A stretch of DNA of 64,000 nucleotides from Alphaproteobacteria bacterium (GCA_028871795.1 JAGWMG010000002.1:62001-126000); one strand, 5' to 3'; numbered from the stretch's first letter, positions 16,420-25,720 are shown. Made by a program: numbers and translations. Notes: generated by a model not told the origin, from the letters alone.

Positions 16420-16719
16420 ATGCCTCCGAAAAGACCGCTCGTCATCGTCACGCGCAAACTTCCCGACGCCGTCGAAACGCGCATGCGCGAATTGTTCGAT
16501 GCCCGTCTGAATCTCGAAGACGTGCCGATGACGCCCGAGCAGCTTGCAGACGCCATGCAGGTCTGCGACGTGCTGGTGCCCACGGTCACCGACCGTCTCG
16601 ACGCCAAGGCGCTGGCCCGCGCCGGATCGCAGCTGAAGCTGATCGCGAACTACGGCAACGGCGTGGACAACATCGACGTGCAGGCGGTGACGGATCGCGA
16701 CATCACGGTGATGCTGTAG
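16420..16719 (+). pseudogene. Truncated D-isomer-specific 2-hydroxyacid dehydrogenase (N-terminal third)
   Basis: The 99 residues match the start of glyoxylate/hydroxypyruvate reductase-type enzymes: PLVIVTRKLPDAVE, then LKLIANYGNGVDNIDV, then DRDITVML followed by TAG. In full-length relatives this point leads into the NAD-binding Rossmann domain, which is missing. A histidine phosphatase gene on the other strand begins exactly where this frame ends. A deletion or replacement has removed roughly two thirds of the gene. A functional short form is unlikely because no cofactor site remains. Confidence 0.8.
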
Positions 16720-17364
16720 TCAACGCAGTTCGTAGATCACCGCGTTCCAGAACCGCACGCGGTGCGAGCCGCTTTTGCGGAAACCCCTGCGGCGTAATTC
16801 GCGTCCGATGATGGCGTTGAAATAGCCGTGGGCCACCAGAGCCGTGACGCCGTCCTCCCGGGCGCGCGCCATCAGGATGTCGGAGGCCTCGACCGCGCGA
16901 TGCTTGGCGCGGCGGTAATTCTCGATCTCGGGATGATAGCCGGCATGCCACAGGATGCGCGACATCACCGCCCATTTCGGCACCTTCATGCGCAGCAGCG
17001 GAATGCGCGGGCTCGCCAGCGGCGCTTCCACGAACAGCGGGTCGGCGATCAATTCCGCGTTGGGCGCCAGCGCCCGGGCGCTGTCCTGCGAACGGGGCTT
17101 GCCGCTGGTGTAAATGGCCGTCAGCTCCTTCACCAGATCTTGCAGTTCCTCCGGCGGAACGCTCTCGGGATCGAGCCCCGCGGCCTCGTAAGCGTCGATG
17201 TAATCGCTGAAACCGCGATGGCTGGTGCGATGATCGGTCGAGATGGCCGGCCGGCCGTGCCGCACCAGAATAATGCGAAGCGCCGGATCGGCGCCCGCAT
17301 GCGGATGCCCTCGGCGGCGAAGGCGCAACCGCGAATGGGCGGAGGGTTCGGTCTCGGTGCTAAT
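16720..17364 (-). CDS. Histidine phosphatase family protein
   Basis: The RHG motif is clear (RIILVRHGRPA), as is the second catalytic His in ALVAHGYFN near the C-terminus, placing it in the phosphoglycerate-mutase-like branch. The substrate is unknown. The start is uncertain. The best ribosome site (GGAAGGAG) lies five bases before an in-frame ATT at 17364, giving 214 residues. The only upstream ATG in frame (17436) has no such site and would add 24 residues. It is convergent with the broken hydroxyacid dehydrogenase, with no gap. Confidence 0.8.
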   Translation of the reverse strand: MSTETEPSAHSRLRLRRRGHPHAGADPALRIILVRHGRPAISTDHRTSHRGFSDYIDAYEAAGLDPESVPPEELQDLVKELTAIYTSGKPRSQDSARALAPNAELIADPLFVEAPLASPRIPLLRMKVPKWAVMSRILWHAGYHPEIENYRRAKHRAVEASDILMARAREDGVTALVAHGYFNAIIGRELRRRGFRKSGSHRVRFWNAVIYELR

Positions 17365-17460
17365 AGAAGCTCCTTCCCATGCCGCTGCGCGCACAAAAGC
17401 TTCGGGTCGCGGCCAGCGGAAAAGGCGATTTCTCATGGAACACACAGGCCCTAAAGGCAA

Positions 17461-17718
17461 GTCTGGATTTGTTACAGGCGTGCGAACCCCGGCCGTGGGC
17501 TGCCTGTCTGCTTTCGCCTAATCGGGCAGCGCTCTGCACAAGAGCTGTGCAACACCGTGTTGCGCCGCAGCAACGGCCGGCGAAAACCGCCGATTTTCTA
17601 TAGGAATCATACATTCCAGGGCCGGCCCTCATATTGCATTCGAACGCTGGCAACCGGAATTCTGAGGGCGACAGTCGTGAGGGCGGCTGCAGCGGGAATT
17701 CAAAGAGAGGCTGGGACC
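17461..17718. other. Non-coding stretch before the porin gene
   Basis: I see no gene, tRNA or clear repeat. The phosphatase start may fall anywhere up to 17460. The right part must hold the porin promoter, but no strong -35/-10 pair is visible; TCTATAGGAATCATACAT near 17595 is the most AT-rich piece. Confidence 0.4.
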
Positions 17719-18483
17719 ATGAAATCGATCGGCTTGAAACTCGGATTGACGGCGGCTTTGCTGGCCGGGGTGTCCGTCACGACCGGCGCGGCCTACGCCG
17801 ACGATGCTGCGGGTTGGGGGACGGTTTCGGCCTACGTGGCCGTGACCAACGACTACCGCTATCGCGGCGTCAGCCAAGATGGCCGGGAATTCACGCCGCA
17901 GGGCTCGCTCAACTGGAGCGGTCCAGATGGTTTCTATGCCGGGACCTGGCTGTCGAAGGTGAATTGGGACATCCCCAAGAACAATCCTTCGTTCGAAGCG
18001 GATTTCTACGCCGGCAAGCACACGGATCTCGACGGCACCGACCTCAACGTCGAGGCCTATTACTACAGCTATCCGGACTACAACCCGTTTGGCGGCCCCA
18101 AGGCCAGCTACTACGAGACCATCGTACAGCTCTCGCACGTCTTCGGCCCGCTGACGCTCACCGTGACCGGCGCCAACTCGCCGGAATGGAGCCTGGGCGG
18201 CGGCACCGGATGGTATGTCGAAGGCACGGCCGCCTACACGATCAACGATTGGCTGTCGATCAGCGGCAACCTCGGCCACCAATGGGTGGACGCCGCGCCG
18301 AGCGACTACACGCATTACGACTTCGGCGCGACGGCGAGCTGGAAGAGCTGGACGCTCGATCTGCGTTATGTCGGCAACGACATCAAGAAGGCCGACGCCG
18401 GCTTCTGGATGGCGACGCCGCACGCCACGGACGGCGGCGCCGTCGCGACCCTCACCTACAACATCGCCGATGTGCTCAAATAG
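17719..18483 (+). CDS. TorF-family putative outer-membrane porin
   Basis: The 254-residue product has a signal peptide ending AAYA-DDA (residues 1-29). It is then rich in alternating aromatic/polar beta strands. The opening VSAYVAVTNDYRYRGVSQ is typical of the TIGR02001/TorF family, and the last residues (LTYNIADVLK) are strand-like. ATG 17719 has GAGAGG upstream; the longer frame in the track is not needed. The family is thought to form outer-membrane barrels; the cargo is unknown. Confidence 0.85.
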   Translation: MKSIGLKLGLTAALLAGVSVTTGAAYADDAAGWGTVSAYVAVTNDYRYRGVSQDGREFTPQGSLNWSGPDGFYAGTWLSKVNWDIPKNNPSFEADFYAGKHTDLDGTDLNVEAYYYSYPDYNPFGGPKASYYETIVQLSHVFGPLTLTVTGANSPEWSLGGGTGWYVEGTAAYTINDWLSISGNLGHQWVDAAPSDYTHYDFGATASWKSWTLDLRYVGNDIKKADAGFWMATPHATDGGAVATLTYNIADVLK

Positions 18484-18510
18484 AGCGCGCGGCACCTGAA
18501 GCGGCACGCT

Positions 18511-20049
18511 TTAGCTGAAATTCTTGATGCGCGGCCACACGGTTTCAATCGGCGTCTTCAGACCGCGCAGGACCCAGATCGGCTGATTGGTCTCGTAGGG
18601 CATGGCGTAGGGCGTATCGATGTATCCGGCCTGATCGACCTGACGAAACTCCCTGAGATATTCGTCGCGGTCGCCGCCGATTTCGATGACGACGCTGCCG
18701 TCGCGGCCGCGCGGCCCCCACAGGAAATAATTGTTGTGTCCGCTGATCGCCGGCGGCAGACCCAAGGGCGGACCGAACACATCGACCGCCGCCGCTTCGC
18801 CGTAGTTGTGGCCGAAGAACACCGCCTTGGCGCGGTCGGCGGGCGGCAAGGCGCGGTAGACCGCAGCGATCTTCGCCGCCATTTCCGGCCAGCCGTGCAT
18901 GTCGGCGAAGTGCTGCGGCAGAAGGCCCAGCTTCAGCCGCTCGCCCGCGGTGGCGGACGGTCCTATGCCGATGGCATGCGCGTAGGCGATATAGTTCTCC
19001 TCGGACAGAACCGGCAGCGCCAGCGGCGCGAGGAATGCGCCCGCCAGCGCCACGGCGGCGAGTACCGTGCCACGCACGGCCGTCGCATGGAGTTTCGACT
19101 CGATGAAGACCGCGCCGCCCGCGAGCAAAGCCGGGTAGATCGCGACGATGTAGTTGGCCTTACCGTGCGTGGCGGTAAACAGCACGAACATGACCGCATA
19201 GGCGATCGCGAACGCCCGATAGGCCCCCTGTTGCGGCCGCACGGCGAAGGCCCAGAGCCCGGCGAGCCAGACCGGCGCGGCCAGCGGCCCGACGACCAAG
19301 ACCTGCTGCAGGAAAAACGCCACCGGCGACAGGGCGAGGTTCTTGCCTTTGACGCCCGCTACCCCCAGTTCCAGGAACGGCCAGCCATGCTGCTGCTGCC
19401 ACAGCACATTGGGCAGCACGATCAACAAGGCGATGGCGGCGCCCGCATAGAGCCACGGGCGCGTCAGCGAACGGCGCAGCGGCGTGGCGACCACGCCCAC
19501 GGCCAAGCCGACGAGAAAGAACGCGATCAGGTATTTGCTGAGCAGGCTGACGCCGACGACGATCCCGAACGGAATCCACCAGCGCTCGTCGCCCGTCTGC
19601 GCGAGCCGCACGATGAACCAGCAGCAGAGAAGCCAGCTCAGCGGCTGGAACATGTCCGTCACCACGAGCATTCCGAAGGCCAGGAAGATGCCGCCGCCCA
19701 GCACGCAAAGCCCCGCCAGCCATTGCGCGAAGCGCCCGCCGCCCAGCACGCGCGCGAATTCGGCCGAAAGCGCCACGGTCGCGGCCATCGTCAGCGCGGG
19801 CACCAGCCTGAATCCGACGAGAAAGTTTCCGAACAGCGCGTGCGACCACGAGGCGATCAGCGGAACCAGCGGCGGCTGATCGACGTAGCCCCAGGCCGGC
19901 CGGTCGCCGCAGACGATGAAATAGAGTTCGTCGCGGAAGATGCCATAGCCGCCGTTGAACAGCAGGTGGATCGCAAGGGTCGTAAGACCGAGAACCAGCC
20001 AGGGCCGCCGGCCGATGATCGAATAACTTAGCGTCTCGGCGTTCGCCAT
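18511..20049 (-). CDS. GT39/ArnT-like membrane glycosyltransferase
   Basis: The 512-residue protein has about ten hydrophobic segments and the N-terminal block FRDELYFIVCGDRPAWGYVDQPPLVP. The acidic pair and GYVDQPP are typical of dolichyl/undecaprenyl-phosphate-sugar transferases of the PMT/GT39 group. It probably moves a sugar from a polyprenyl phosphate to an envelope acceptor in the periplasm; the donor and acceptor are unknown. I start at MANAETLS (20049), preceded by GGGGGGATCG; the ORF-track extension runs through the tRNA-Gln gene. Confidence 0.85.
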   Translation of the reverse strand: MANAETLSYSIIGRRPWLVLGLTTLAIHLLFNGGYGIFRDELYFIVCGDRPAWGYVDQPPLVPLIASWSHALFGNFLVGFRLVPALTMAATVALSAEFARVLGGGRFAQWLAGLCVLGGGIFLAFGMLVVTDMFQPLSWLLCCWFIVRLAQTGDERWWIPFGIVVGVSLLSKYLIAFFLVGLAVGVVATPLRRSLTRPWLYAGAAIALLIVLPNVLWQQQHGWPFLELGVAGVKGKNLALSPVAFFLQQVLVVGPLAAPVWLAGLWAFAVRPQQGAYRAFAIAYAVMFVLFTATHGKANYIVAIYPALLAGGAVFIESKLHATAVRGTVLAAVALAGAFLAPLALPVLSEENYIAYAHAIGIGPSATAGERLKLGLLPQHFADMHGWPEMAAKIAAVYRALPPADRAKAVFFGHNYGEAAAVDVFGPPLGLPPAISGHNNYFLWGPRGRDGSVVIEIGGDRDEYLREFRQVDQAGYIDTPYAMPYETNQPIWVLRGLKTPIETVWPRIKNFS

Positions 20050-20092
20050 CGATCCCCCCGCAAAACCGCTTGCCGTTCGAAGCTGCGTAGGC

Positions 20093-20167
20093 TGGCTGGG
20101 GCGGGAGGATTCGAACCTCCGTATGCCGGAATCAAAATCCGGTGCCTTACCGCTTGGCGACGCCCCA
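20093..20167 (-). tRNA. tRNA-Gln(TTG)
   Basis: On the minus strand the acceptor TGGGGCG/CGCCCCA pairs. The anticodon arm is CCGGA-TTTTGAT-TCCGG with anticodon TTG. The T arm is GGAGG-TTCGAAT-CCTCC and CCA is encoded. Confidence 0.95.
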
Positions 20168-20316
20168 ACAGGGTGAAGGCCGCGGACCATAAGGCCTCGG
20201 CTTGAGGCTTTCAACGCGGGTCATCCGGCCGGTTGCGGGGGGCAGGAGGCATCGTTATAAGAGCGCCTCCCGAGGGAGCATTTTCCGGCAAACGCCGCGC
20301 GAAATGCCACCGGCAC

Positions 20317-20393
20317 CGGAGAGTAGCTCAGCCTGGTAGAGCACCACGTTCGGGACGTGGGGGCCGGAGGTTCGAATCCTCTCTCTCCGACCA
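20317..20393 (+). tRNA. tRNA-Pro(CGG)
   Basis: The acceptor is CGGAGAG/CTCTCCG. The anticodon arm is CCACG-TTCGGGA-CGTGG with anticodon CGG. A standard T loop (TTCGAAT) and an encoded CCA are present. Confidence 0.95.
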
Positions 20394-20418
20394 ATTGCCC
20401 GCAATCGCGGACGAATGC

Positions 20419-21021
20419 CTAGACCGTGAACCGCGCTTCGAGCCGCTCGACGACCTCTTCCGCGGTGAAGCCCAGCGCTTCCAACCGGCCGGCGCGCGCC
20501 AAGAGCGCCAATCCGCTGAGCGCCGCCGCCGCCAGCAGAACGTCACACTGCGCTTGGCGGCTGTCGGTTTTGTGGCCGGCCGCGTCGGACAGCACGTTGA
20601 GGGCGGCGATCAGCCGGCCGTTGAACAGACGCTCCGCATCGCCGGTTCCGGCATTGGCGGGCAGCGCCTGCGAGGCGGCGGCGATCGTTTCGGTGGTCCT
20701 GAGCAGCGACAGCGCCGCCGACGACACGGCGGCGAGCTTGCCTTTGCCTTCGCAGCCGGCGGCGGCGCCGCGCATGACACGGGCGAGCGACGACAGATCT
20801 TCCGCCGCCAGCGCCAGGAGCAATTCGTCCTTGCTGGCGAAATAGCCATAGAGCGCCGCCGGCGCGAAACCCGCTTCGGCGGCGACGCCGCGCAGCGACA
20901 TCTCGCGCGCGCCATCGCGAGCGGCGACGCGGCGGGCCGCTTCGAGGATGGAGGCGCGCGTCGCACTGTGTTCGCGGGCACGCCGTTCACTGCGTTTCGC
21001 TGCCGTCGCTTGTCGACTCAT
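20419..21021 (-). CDS. TetR/AcrR family transcriptional regulator
   Basis: The first 70 residues hold a TetR DNA-binding helix-turn-helix (ILEAARRVAARDGAREMSLRGVAAEAGFAPAALYGYF, shown in parts by the YGYFASKDELL end). The remaining 130 residues are a helical ligand domain without recognisable specificity. Total length is 200 residues. It is monocistronic, between tRNA-Pro and a small secreted protein, so its target cannot be read from context. Confidence 0.9.
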   Translation of the reverse strand: MSRQATAAKRSERRAREHSATRASILEAARRVAARDGAREMSLRGVAAEAGFAPAALYGYFASKDELLLALAAEDLSSLARVMRGAAAGCEGKGKLAAVSSAALSLLRTTETIAAASQALPANAGTGDAERLFNGRLIAALNVLSDAAGHKTDSRQAQCDVLLAAAALSGLALLARAGRLEALGFTAEEVVERLEARFTV

Positions 21022-21057
21022 TGGTCCGGCATGATAGGCGATTCGCCGGACGGATCG

Positions 21058-21504
21058 TTAAGGCTTCTTGGGACAGATTTTGGGGTCCGTGTCCTTGACG
21101 CATTGCGCCGTGTGCAGGTTGTTGAAATCGGTGGCGACCTGCGTCTCGGTATCGACCGTTTTGTCGTAGGCCTTCTGCATATCGTCCATTTCCTGTTGGA
21201 GCGCGGCGATCTTGCTCTTGCTGTCTTTGTCGGGTTTGGCCTGGGCATCCGCGATCGAGGCCTTGTCGCCGCTGGCCGCCGCCAGCAGGCAGGCCCGGAA
21301 GGGCTTAAGAGCGGCCTGATAGATTTTGACCTGATGATAGGTGTCCACCACTTCGGCGCGCCCCGCTTCGACCGTTTTCCCCGAAAGATCGCTCGTGCCC
21401 GGAATGGCCGGCGCGAGCGGCGCCGAACCGCAGTCGTTGGCGGCAAACGCCGGCCCTGACGCCGCCGCGATCATCGCCGCGGCAAAACAGCAACTTTTCA
21501 ACAT
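21058..21504 (-). CDS. Small secreted coiled-coil protein of unknown function
   Basis: ATG 21504 gives 148 residues starting with a signal peptide (MLKSCCFAAAMIAAASGPAFA, cleavage before ANDC). The mature part has three cysteines other than the N-terminal one (a central ACLLA and two in QCVKDTDPKICPKKP), and a Lys/Asp/Glu/Gln-rich helical middle that may form a coiled coil. I do not recognise a family. The longer frame in the ORF track runs back into the DJ-1/PfpI gene and is rejected. Periplasmic location is inferred. Confidence 0.7.
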   Translation of the reverse strand: MLKSCCFAAAMIAAASGPAFAANDCGSAPLAPAIPGTSDLSGKTVEAGRAEVVDTYHQVKIYQAALKPFRACLLAAASGDKASIADAQAKPDKDSKSKIAALQQEMDDMQKAYDKTVDTETQVATDFNNLHTAQCVKDTDPKICPKKP

Positions 21505-21586
21505 GTCCGACTCCGCTAAGATAGTTATGCCCCAATGCGCCCGAGATAAGCACATCTGCCGGGGCGGAACAAAGGCCGGGGCGGCC

Positions 21587-22201
21587 TCAGGCCAAGCCGG
21601 CATAGGGCGGCGAAGGGTCGTATTCCATGGCGCGCTGCACGGCGCGCGCGAAATCCGGGGAGTGCATCTGGCCCGTCAGCCACAAAGCCATGTCGATTCC
21701 GGCGGAGACGCCTGCGGCGGTAACCATGTTTCCGTCCCGCACGTAACGGTATTTGTCGAGCACTTCGCCGGCCTCGCCGCGTGCACGCAGGGTCTCGACG
21801 AAGCTCCAATGCGTGGTTACCCGCTTGCCCTTCCCCGGTCCCGCGGCGGTCAGCAGCAGGGAGCCGGTGCAAACGCTGGTCACCCATTTCGCCGTCCGCG
21901 CGACGGCGGCGATCCAGTCGAGCAGTTCCCGATTCGTCGCTTCGCGCCTTGTGCCGACGCCGCCCGGGATCAGCAGGACGTCGAGCTTGGGGCAATGCGC
22001 GGTGGTCAGGTCCGGCAGCACCCGCATCCCTTTGGCGCAGACCGCGGGACGGTCGTGCTCGGCGATCAGCCTGACGTCATGGACCGGCTCCTGGCCGAGG
22101 TGTTTGCTCACCTCGTTGGCCATGGTGAAAACCTCCCAAGGTCCCACGAAGTCGAGTTCTTCCGCCCCGTCGAACACGAGTATTCCGATGCTGATGGCCA
22201 T
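21587..22201 (-). CDS. DJ-1/PfpI family protein (isonitrile-hydratase-like)
   Basis: The 204-residue protein starts IGILVFDGAEELDFVGPWEVF. It has the nucleophile elbow VTSVCTGSLLLTAAG, with the catalytic Cys near residue 111, and THWSF shortly after. These are the marks of the isonitrile hydratase / ThiJ-like subgroup that lacks an AraC domain. The actual substrate is unknown. ATG 22201 has GGAG upstream. It is divergent from the peptide transporter. Confidence 0.85.
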   Translation of the reverse strand: MAISIGILVFDGAEELDFVGPWEVFTMANEVSKHLGQEPVHDVRLIAEHDRPAVCAKGMRVLPDLTTAHCPKLDVLLIPGGVGTRREATNRELLDWIAAVARTAKWVTSVCTGSLLLTAAGPGKGKRVTTHWSFVETLRARGEAGEVLDKYRYVRDGNMVTAAGVSAGIDMALWLTGQMHSPDFARAVQRAMEYDPSPPYAGLA

Positions 22202-22366
22202 GGCGTCGCTCCATCCCGGTTCCGGCGGGTATCAGCATAGGGATGGAATCCGTCGCCAACCAGCTTGCCGGCTTCCGGGCGCTCATGCCTCCGACGCAGA
22301 CCGGCCCGGCTTGCCATCGCCCCTTGCTTTCGCGACAGTGCTTCCGCGTCAGAACCGGAACACACC

Positions 22367-23782
22367 TTGAGCAGAGAAAACGCAGCCGCGCCGCTGGACG
22401 TCTTCGAATCAAAATCCAAATCCGACACCGTATTCCTGGGCCACCCGAGGGGGCTGGGCTGGCTTTCGGCGTCCGAGTTCTGGGAGCGCTTCTCCTATTA
22501 CGGCATGCAAACGCTCCTGGTGCTCTATCTCGTGCACTATCTGCTGCAGCCCGGCTGCATCGAACAGGTCTGGGGCTTCGACGCCTTCCGCCGGCTGATC
22601 CTGTGGGTCTACGGCACGCAATCGCAGATGGCACTCGCCTCCAACACCGCGCAGCTCTATGCGGGCCTCGTCTATGTTACGCCGCTGGCCGGCGGCTTCC
22701 TCGCAGACCGCGTGATCGGCCGCACCAACACGGTGACGATCGGCGCGATCCTGATGGTGGCCGGCACGTTCCTGCTGGCGCTGAACCAGACTTTCCTCGT
22801 CGGGCTGATGTTCCTGCTCGCGGGCGTGGGCTGCTTCAAGGCGAACATCGCCAGCCAGGTGGGCGATCTCTACACCATCGACGATCCGCGCCGCGCCGAC
22901 GGCTTCCAGATCTATTTCATGGGCATCCAGCTCGCGGTAATCATATCGCCCGTCATCTGCGGTTATCTCGGCCAGAGGGTCGACTGGCATCTGGGTTTCG
23001 TTGCCGCGGGCGTGGGCATGGTGTTGGGGCTTGCCATCTATCTCGCCGGCCGACGTACTTTTCCGCCCGAGCCGGTGATCAAGAAGGGCGCTGCGGAAAA
23101 GCCGCCACCGCTCACGGCCCGCGACTGGAAGGTGGTGATCCTGCTCGTCGCGCTGCTGCCGGTCCTGGCGCTCTCGATCATCGGCAACCAGGAGATTTTC
23201 GATGCCTATCTCGTCTGGGGCGAGAAGAATTTCCAGACGGTGTTCTTCGGCTTCAACATGCCGATCACCTGGATTGTGTCGCTGGACGCCTTCGTCAGCG
23301 CCGTGACGATGGTCGGCGTCATCTCCTTCTGGCGCTGGTACGGCAAGCGCTGGAAGGAACCGAACGAAATTACCAAGATCGTCATCGGCGTCGCGATCAG
23401 CGCGCTGGGGCCGCTGGCGCTGGCGGGGTGCGCCGCGGTGGCGACCGCCACGCATCACCCCGTGCCGCTGTACTGGGCGCTGGGGTTCCACATCGTGAAC
23501 GACATCGGCTTTGCCAATGTGCTGCCGGTGGGGCTGGCGCTTTACTCGCGCGCGGCGCCGAAGGGGTTGGGCGGCACCATGATCGCCGTCTATTACCTGC
23601 ATCTCTTCATCGGCAACATCCTGGTGGGTTATGTGGGCGGACTGCTCGGTACGATGCCGGACACAAACTTCTGGCTGCTGCATGTGGGATTGATGGCGGT
23701 TTCCGCCGTGGTGCTGTTCGCGGCCCGTCTTTTCTTCGGGCACCTGCTGGCGCCGTCGTCTCGGAAACCGGCGGCGGCGTGA
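22367..23782 (+). CDS. POT/PTR family proton-dependent oligopeptide transporter
   Basis: The family block EFWERFSYYGMQTLLVLYL follows soon after GLGWLSASE, and about twelve hydrophobic segments span the rest. POT carriers import di- and tripeptides with protons through the inner membrane. The start is uncertain: a TTG at 22367 preceded by GGAACACACC gives 471 residues, the usual length, while the ORF-track ATG at 22265 would add 34 residues that do not look like a transporter N-terminus. It is convergent with the TPR-methyltransferase. Confidence 0.88.
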   Translation: MSRENAAAPLDVFESKSKSDTVFLGHPRGLGWLSASEFWERFSYYGMQTLLVLYLVHYLLQPGCIEQVWGFDAFRRLILWVYGTQSQMALASNTAQLYAGLVYVTPLAGGFLADRVIGRTNTVTIGAILMVAGTFLLALNQTFLVGLMFLLAGVGCFKANIASQVGDLYTIDDPRRADGFQIYFMGIQLAVIISPVICGYLGQRVDWHLGFVAAGVGMVLGLAIYLAGRRTFPPEPVIKKGAAEKPPPLTARDWKVVILLVALLPVLALSIIGNQEIFDAYLVWGEKNFQTVFFGFNMPITWIVSLDAFVSAVTMVGVISFWRWYGKRWKEPNEITKIVIGVAISALGPLALAGCAAVATATHHPVPLYWALGFHIVNDIGFANVLPVGLALYSRAAPKGLGGTMIAVYYLHLFIGNILVGYVGGLLGTMPDTNFWLLHVGLMAVSAVVLFAARLFFGHLLAPSSRKPAAA

Positions 23783-23802
23783 GCCGTTTGTAGCGTCCTT
23801 GG

Positions 23803-24945
23803 CTACGGCGACGTCCGGCGCAACGCCGCCGCCAAGCCTTCCACCGGCGCGCGCGCCTCCATGCGCGGCGTGCAGGCCAAGAGGCCCGCGACCTCCAACC
23901 CGTTCGCATCCGCAAGCCCGCGCAGATAGGACTGCGAATGCCGCCAGCGCCGCTTGGAGCCGAGTTCGAAGCCGTCGCCGTCCTTCTTCTCGACCGTGAA
24001 GAGAAAGAACCCGCCGGGCTTCAAGGCGTTCGCGGCGCTCCGCATCGCCGGTTCGAGATCGCCGAGATAGACCAGCGTGTCGGCCGCCAGCGCCAGATCG
24101 TAGCGTTCCGCCGGCAGCGCGGCTTCGATGTCGGCGACGGCGAGGGAATCGTACAGCCCGCGCGCACGGGCCTTTTCGATCATCGCCGGACTGAGATCGA
24201 TGCCGTCCAGCCGCGCCGCCAAATCCTTGAACGCCGCACCCGACAGGCCGGTGCCGCAACCCAGATCGAGGACCGCAAGACTTTCACGCCGGGGCATCGT
24301 CAGATCGGCGAGTCTGCGCAGGATTTGCGGCGCGCGATAGGAAAGCTGCGTCAGCATCCGCACGTCGTAATCGGTCGAGAACTGGTCGAAGAGATGGCGC
24401 ACATAGCCGGCATCCGAACGCGGCCGCGCGCGCATGGCGGCGGCGTGGGCGATCTTTTCCGCGAGGCCGGGAGTGTCGGGCGGCAGCGCCGCGAACGCTT
24501 CGCGCGCCTTGTCCGCCTCGCCCGCCGCCAGCCAGGCGCAGCCGAGTTGGAAGCGCGCCTCGTCCAGTCCCGGATCGAGGCGCAGCGCGCGCTGGAATTC
24601 CGCGATGGCGGTGGGAAGGTGTTCCGCCCTCAGCAACACCTTTCCCAAGCCGAGCGCCGCTGCCGCGACGCCGGGATGCAGCATCGCCGTCTCGCGCGCG
24701 GCGGCGAGCGCACCCGCCTGATCGCCGGCGGCGTCGAGCGCGTCGGCGTAAGCCAGCCGCGCCAGGAGTCCGCCGTGGCCTGCCGCGATCCGCCGGCGCA
24801 GCCGGTCCGCGGCCTCGGCGGCGCGGCCGTCGGCGATCAGCCGTTCGGTTTCGTCGAGCGGGTTGCCGTCATGCCAGGGTGCATCTGCCGTTGTTGAGGA
24901 CAACCGCCTCGCGCTCCTTGAGCTTGCAGCGGAAGGATACCACAC
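23803..24945 (-). CDS. TPR-containing SAM-dependent methyltransferase
   Basis: Residues about 30-160 are TPR-like helical repeats (AIAEFQRALRLDPGLDEARFQLG). From about 200 a class I methyltransferase follows, with the SAM loop VLDLGCGTGLSG and then DGIDLSPAMIEKAR. The acceptor is unknown. The GTG at 24945 overlaps the upstream hydratase gene by 77 bases. A TTG at 24903 would reduce the overlap; no ATG in frame exists nearby. Co-transcription with the hydratase gene is likely. Confidence 0.8.
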   Translation of the reverse strand: MWYPSAASSRSARRLSSTTADAPWHDGNPLDETERLIADGRAAEAADRLRRRIAAGHGGLLARLAYADALDAAGDQAGALAAARETAMLHPGVAAAALGLGKVLLRAEHLPTAIAEFQRALRLDPGLDEARFQLGCAWLAAGEADKAREAFAALPPDTPGLAEKIAHAAAMRARPRSDAGYVRHLFDQFSTDYDVRMLTQLSYRAPQILRRLADLTMPRRESLAVLDLGCGTGLSGAAFKDLAARLDGIDLSPAMIEKARARGLYDSLAVADIEAALPAERYDLALAADTLVYLGDLEPAMRSAANALKPGGFFLFTVEKKDGDGFELGSKRRWRHSQSYLRGLADANGLEVAGLLACTPRMEARAPVEGLAAALRRTSP

Positions 24946-25720
24946 AACCGTCCACCCAGATTTCGGTCACGATGGTCTCGCCCGGAAAAACCGGGGCCGA
25001 GAAGCGCGCGTCGAAGCCGGTGATCTTTTTCGCATCGTATTTGCAGACGCTGGAGACCACCGCGCGGCAGGCCGTGCCGTAGGTGCACAGCCCGTGCAGG
25101 ATCGGCCGCGGATAGCCCGCCAGTTTGGCGACGTTGGGATCGCGGTGCAGCGGATTGCGGTCGCCCGAGAGCGCGTAGAGGAACGTCTGATCGGGGCGGG
25201 TGTCGCATGCGACTTCGAGATCGGGGGCCCGCGTCGGCAGGGCGTGGGGCACGGGCGCGCCTTCCTTCGGTCCGCCGAACCCGCCGTCGCCGCGCGCGAA
25301 GATCGTGGAGCCCAGCGTGCACAGCTTGGCGCCCGAATGCTTCTCCCGGATCACCTTCTCCATCAGGATCAGCGCACCCTTGCCTTCGCCCTTGTCGATG
25401 CAGCCGGTCACCCGTTCGTCGGCGACGACCTCCGCCTGGGCCGGCAGCGGCCGGTGAAGCGTCAGCCTCTGCTCGCCGTGGACCACCATCAGGTAGTTGA
25501 TCCCCGAACGCGCCAGCGTCGCCTGGCTCCAGCCGATGACGGTGGCGAAGGTGGGGACCGTCTGCAGATCGTTCTCGTAGACGAATTTGAGTTCCGCCGC
25601 GTGCAGGGGATCGCGCCCGAAGCCGACACCCAGCGCGTAAAGCATGGTTTCGCGGTCGGCGTAGCGAAACTCGTCGCCCACCGATTCGAGCCGCATGATT
25701 TCATCGTAATTGAGTGGCAT
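24869..25720 (-). CDS. MaoC-like (R)-specific enoyl-CoA hydratase, double hot-dog
   Basis: The 283-residue protein has two hot-dog domains. The second carries the hydratase-2 motif YALSGDRNPLHRDPNVAKLAGYPRPILHG (catalytic Asp and His), as in the peroxisomal multifunctional-enzyme hydratase. It should hydrate trans-2-enoyl-CoA to (R)-3-hydroxyacyl-CoA. The nearby crotonase and the distant thiolase suggest fatty-acid or side-chain degradation. The start ATG at 25720 is followed by PLNYDEIM, normal for the family. Confidence 0.88.
   Translation of the reverse strand: MPLNYDEIMRLESVGDEFRYADRETMLYALGVGFGRDPLHAAELKFVYENDLQTVPTFATVIGWSQATLARSGINYLMVVHGEQRLTLHRPLPAQAEVVADERVTGCIDKGEGKGALILMEKVIREKHSGAKLCTLGSTIFARGDGGFGGPKEGAPVPHALPTRAPDLEVACDTRPDQTFLYALSGDRNPLHRDPNVAKLAGYPRPILHGLCTYGTACRAVVSSVCKYDAKKITGFDARFSAPVFPGETIVTEIWVDGCVVSFRCKLKEREAVVLNNGRCTLA

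Noticed and set aside
22409-24259. 616-aa minus-strand ORF
   Set aside because: Covers the POT transporter on the opposite strand; His/Arg/Gln-rich without motifs.
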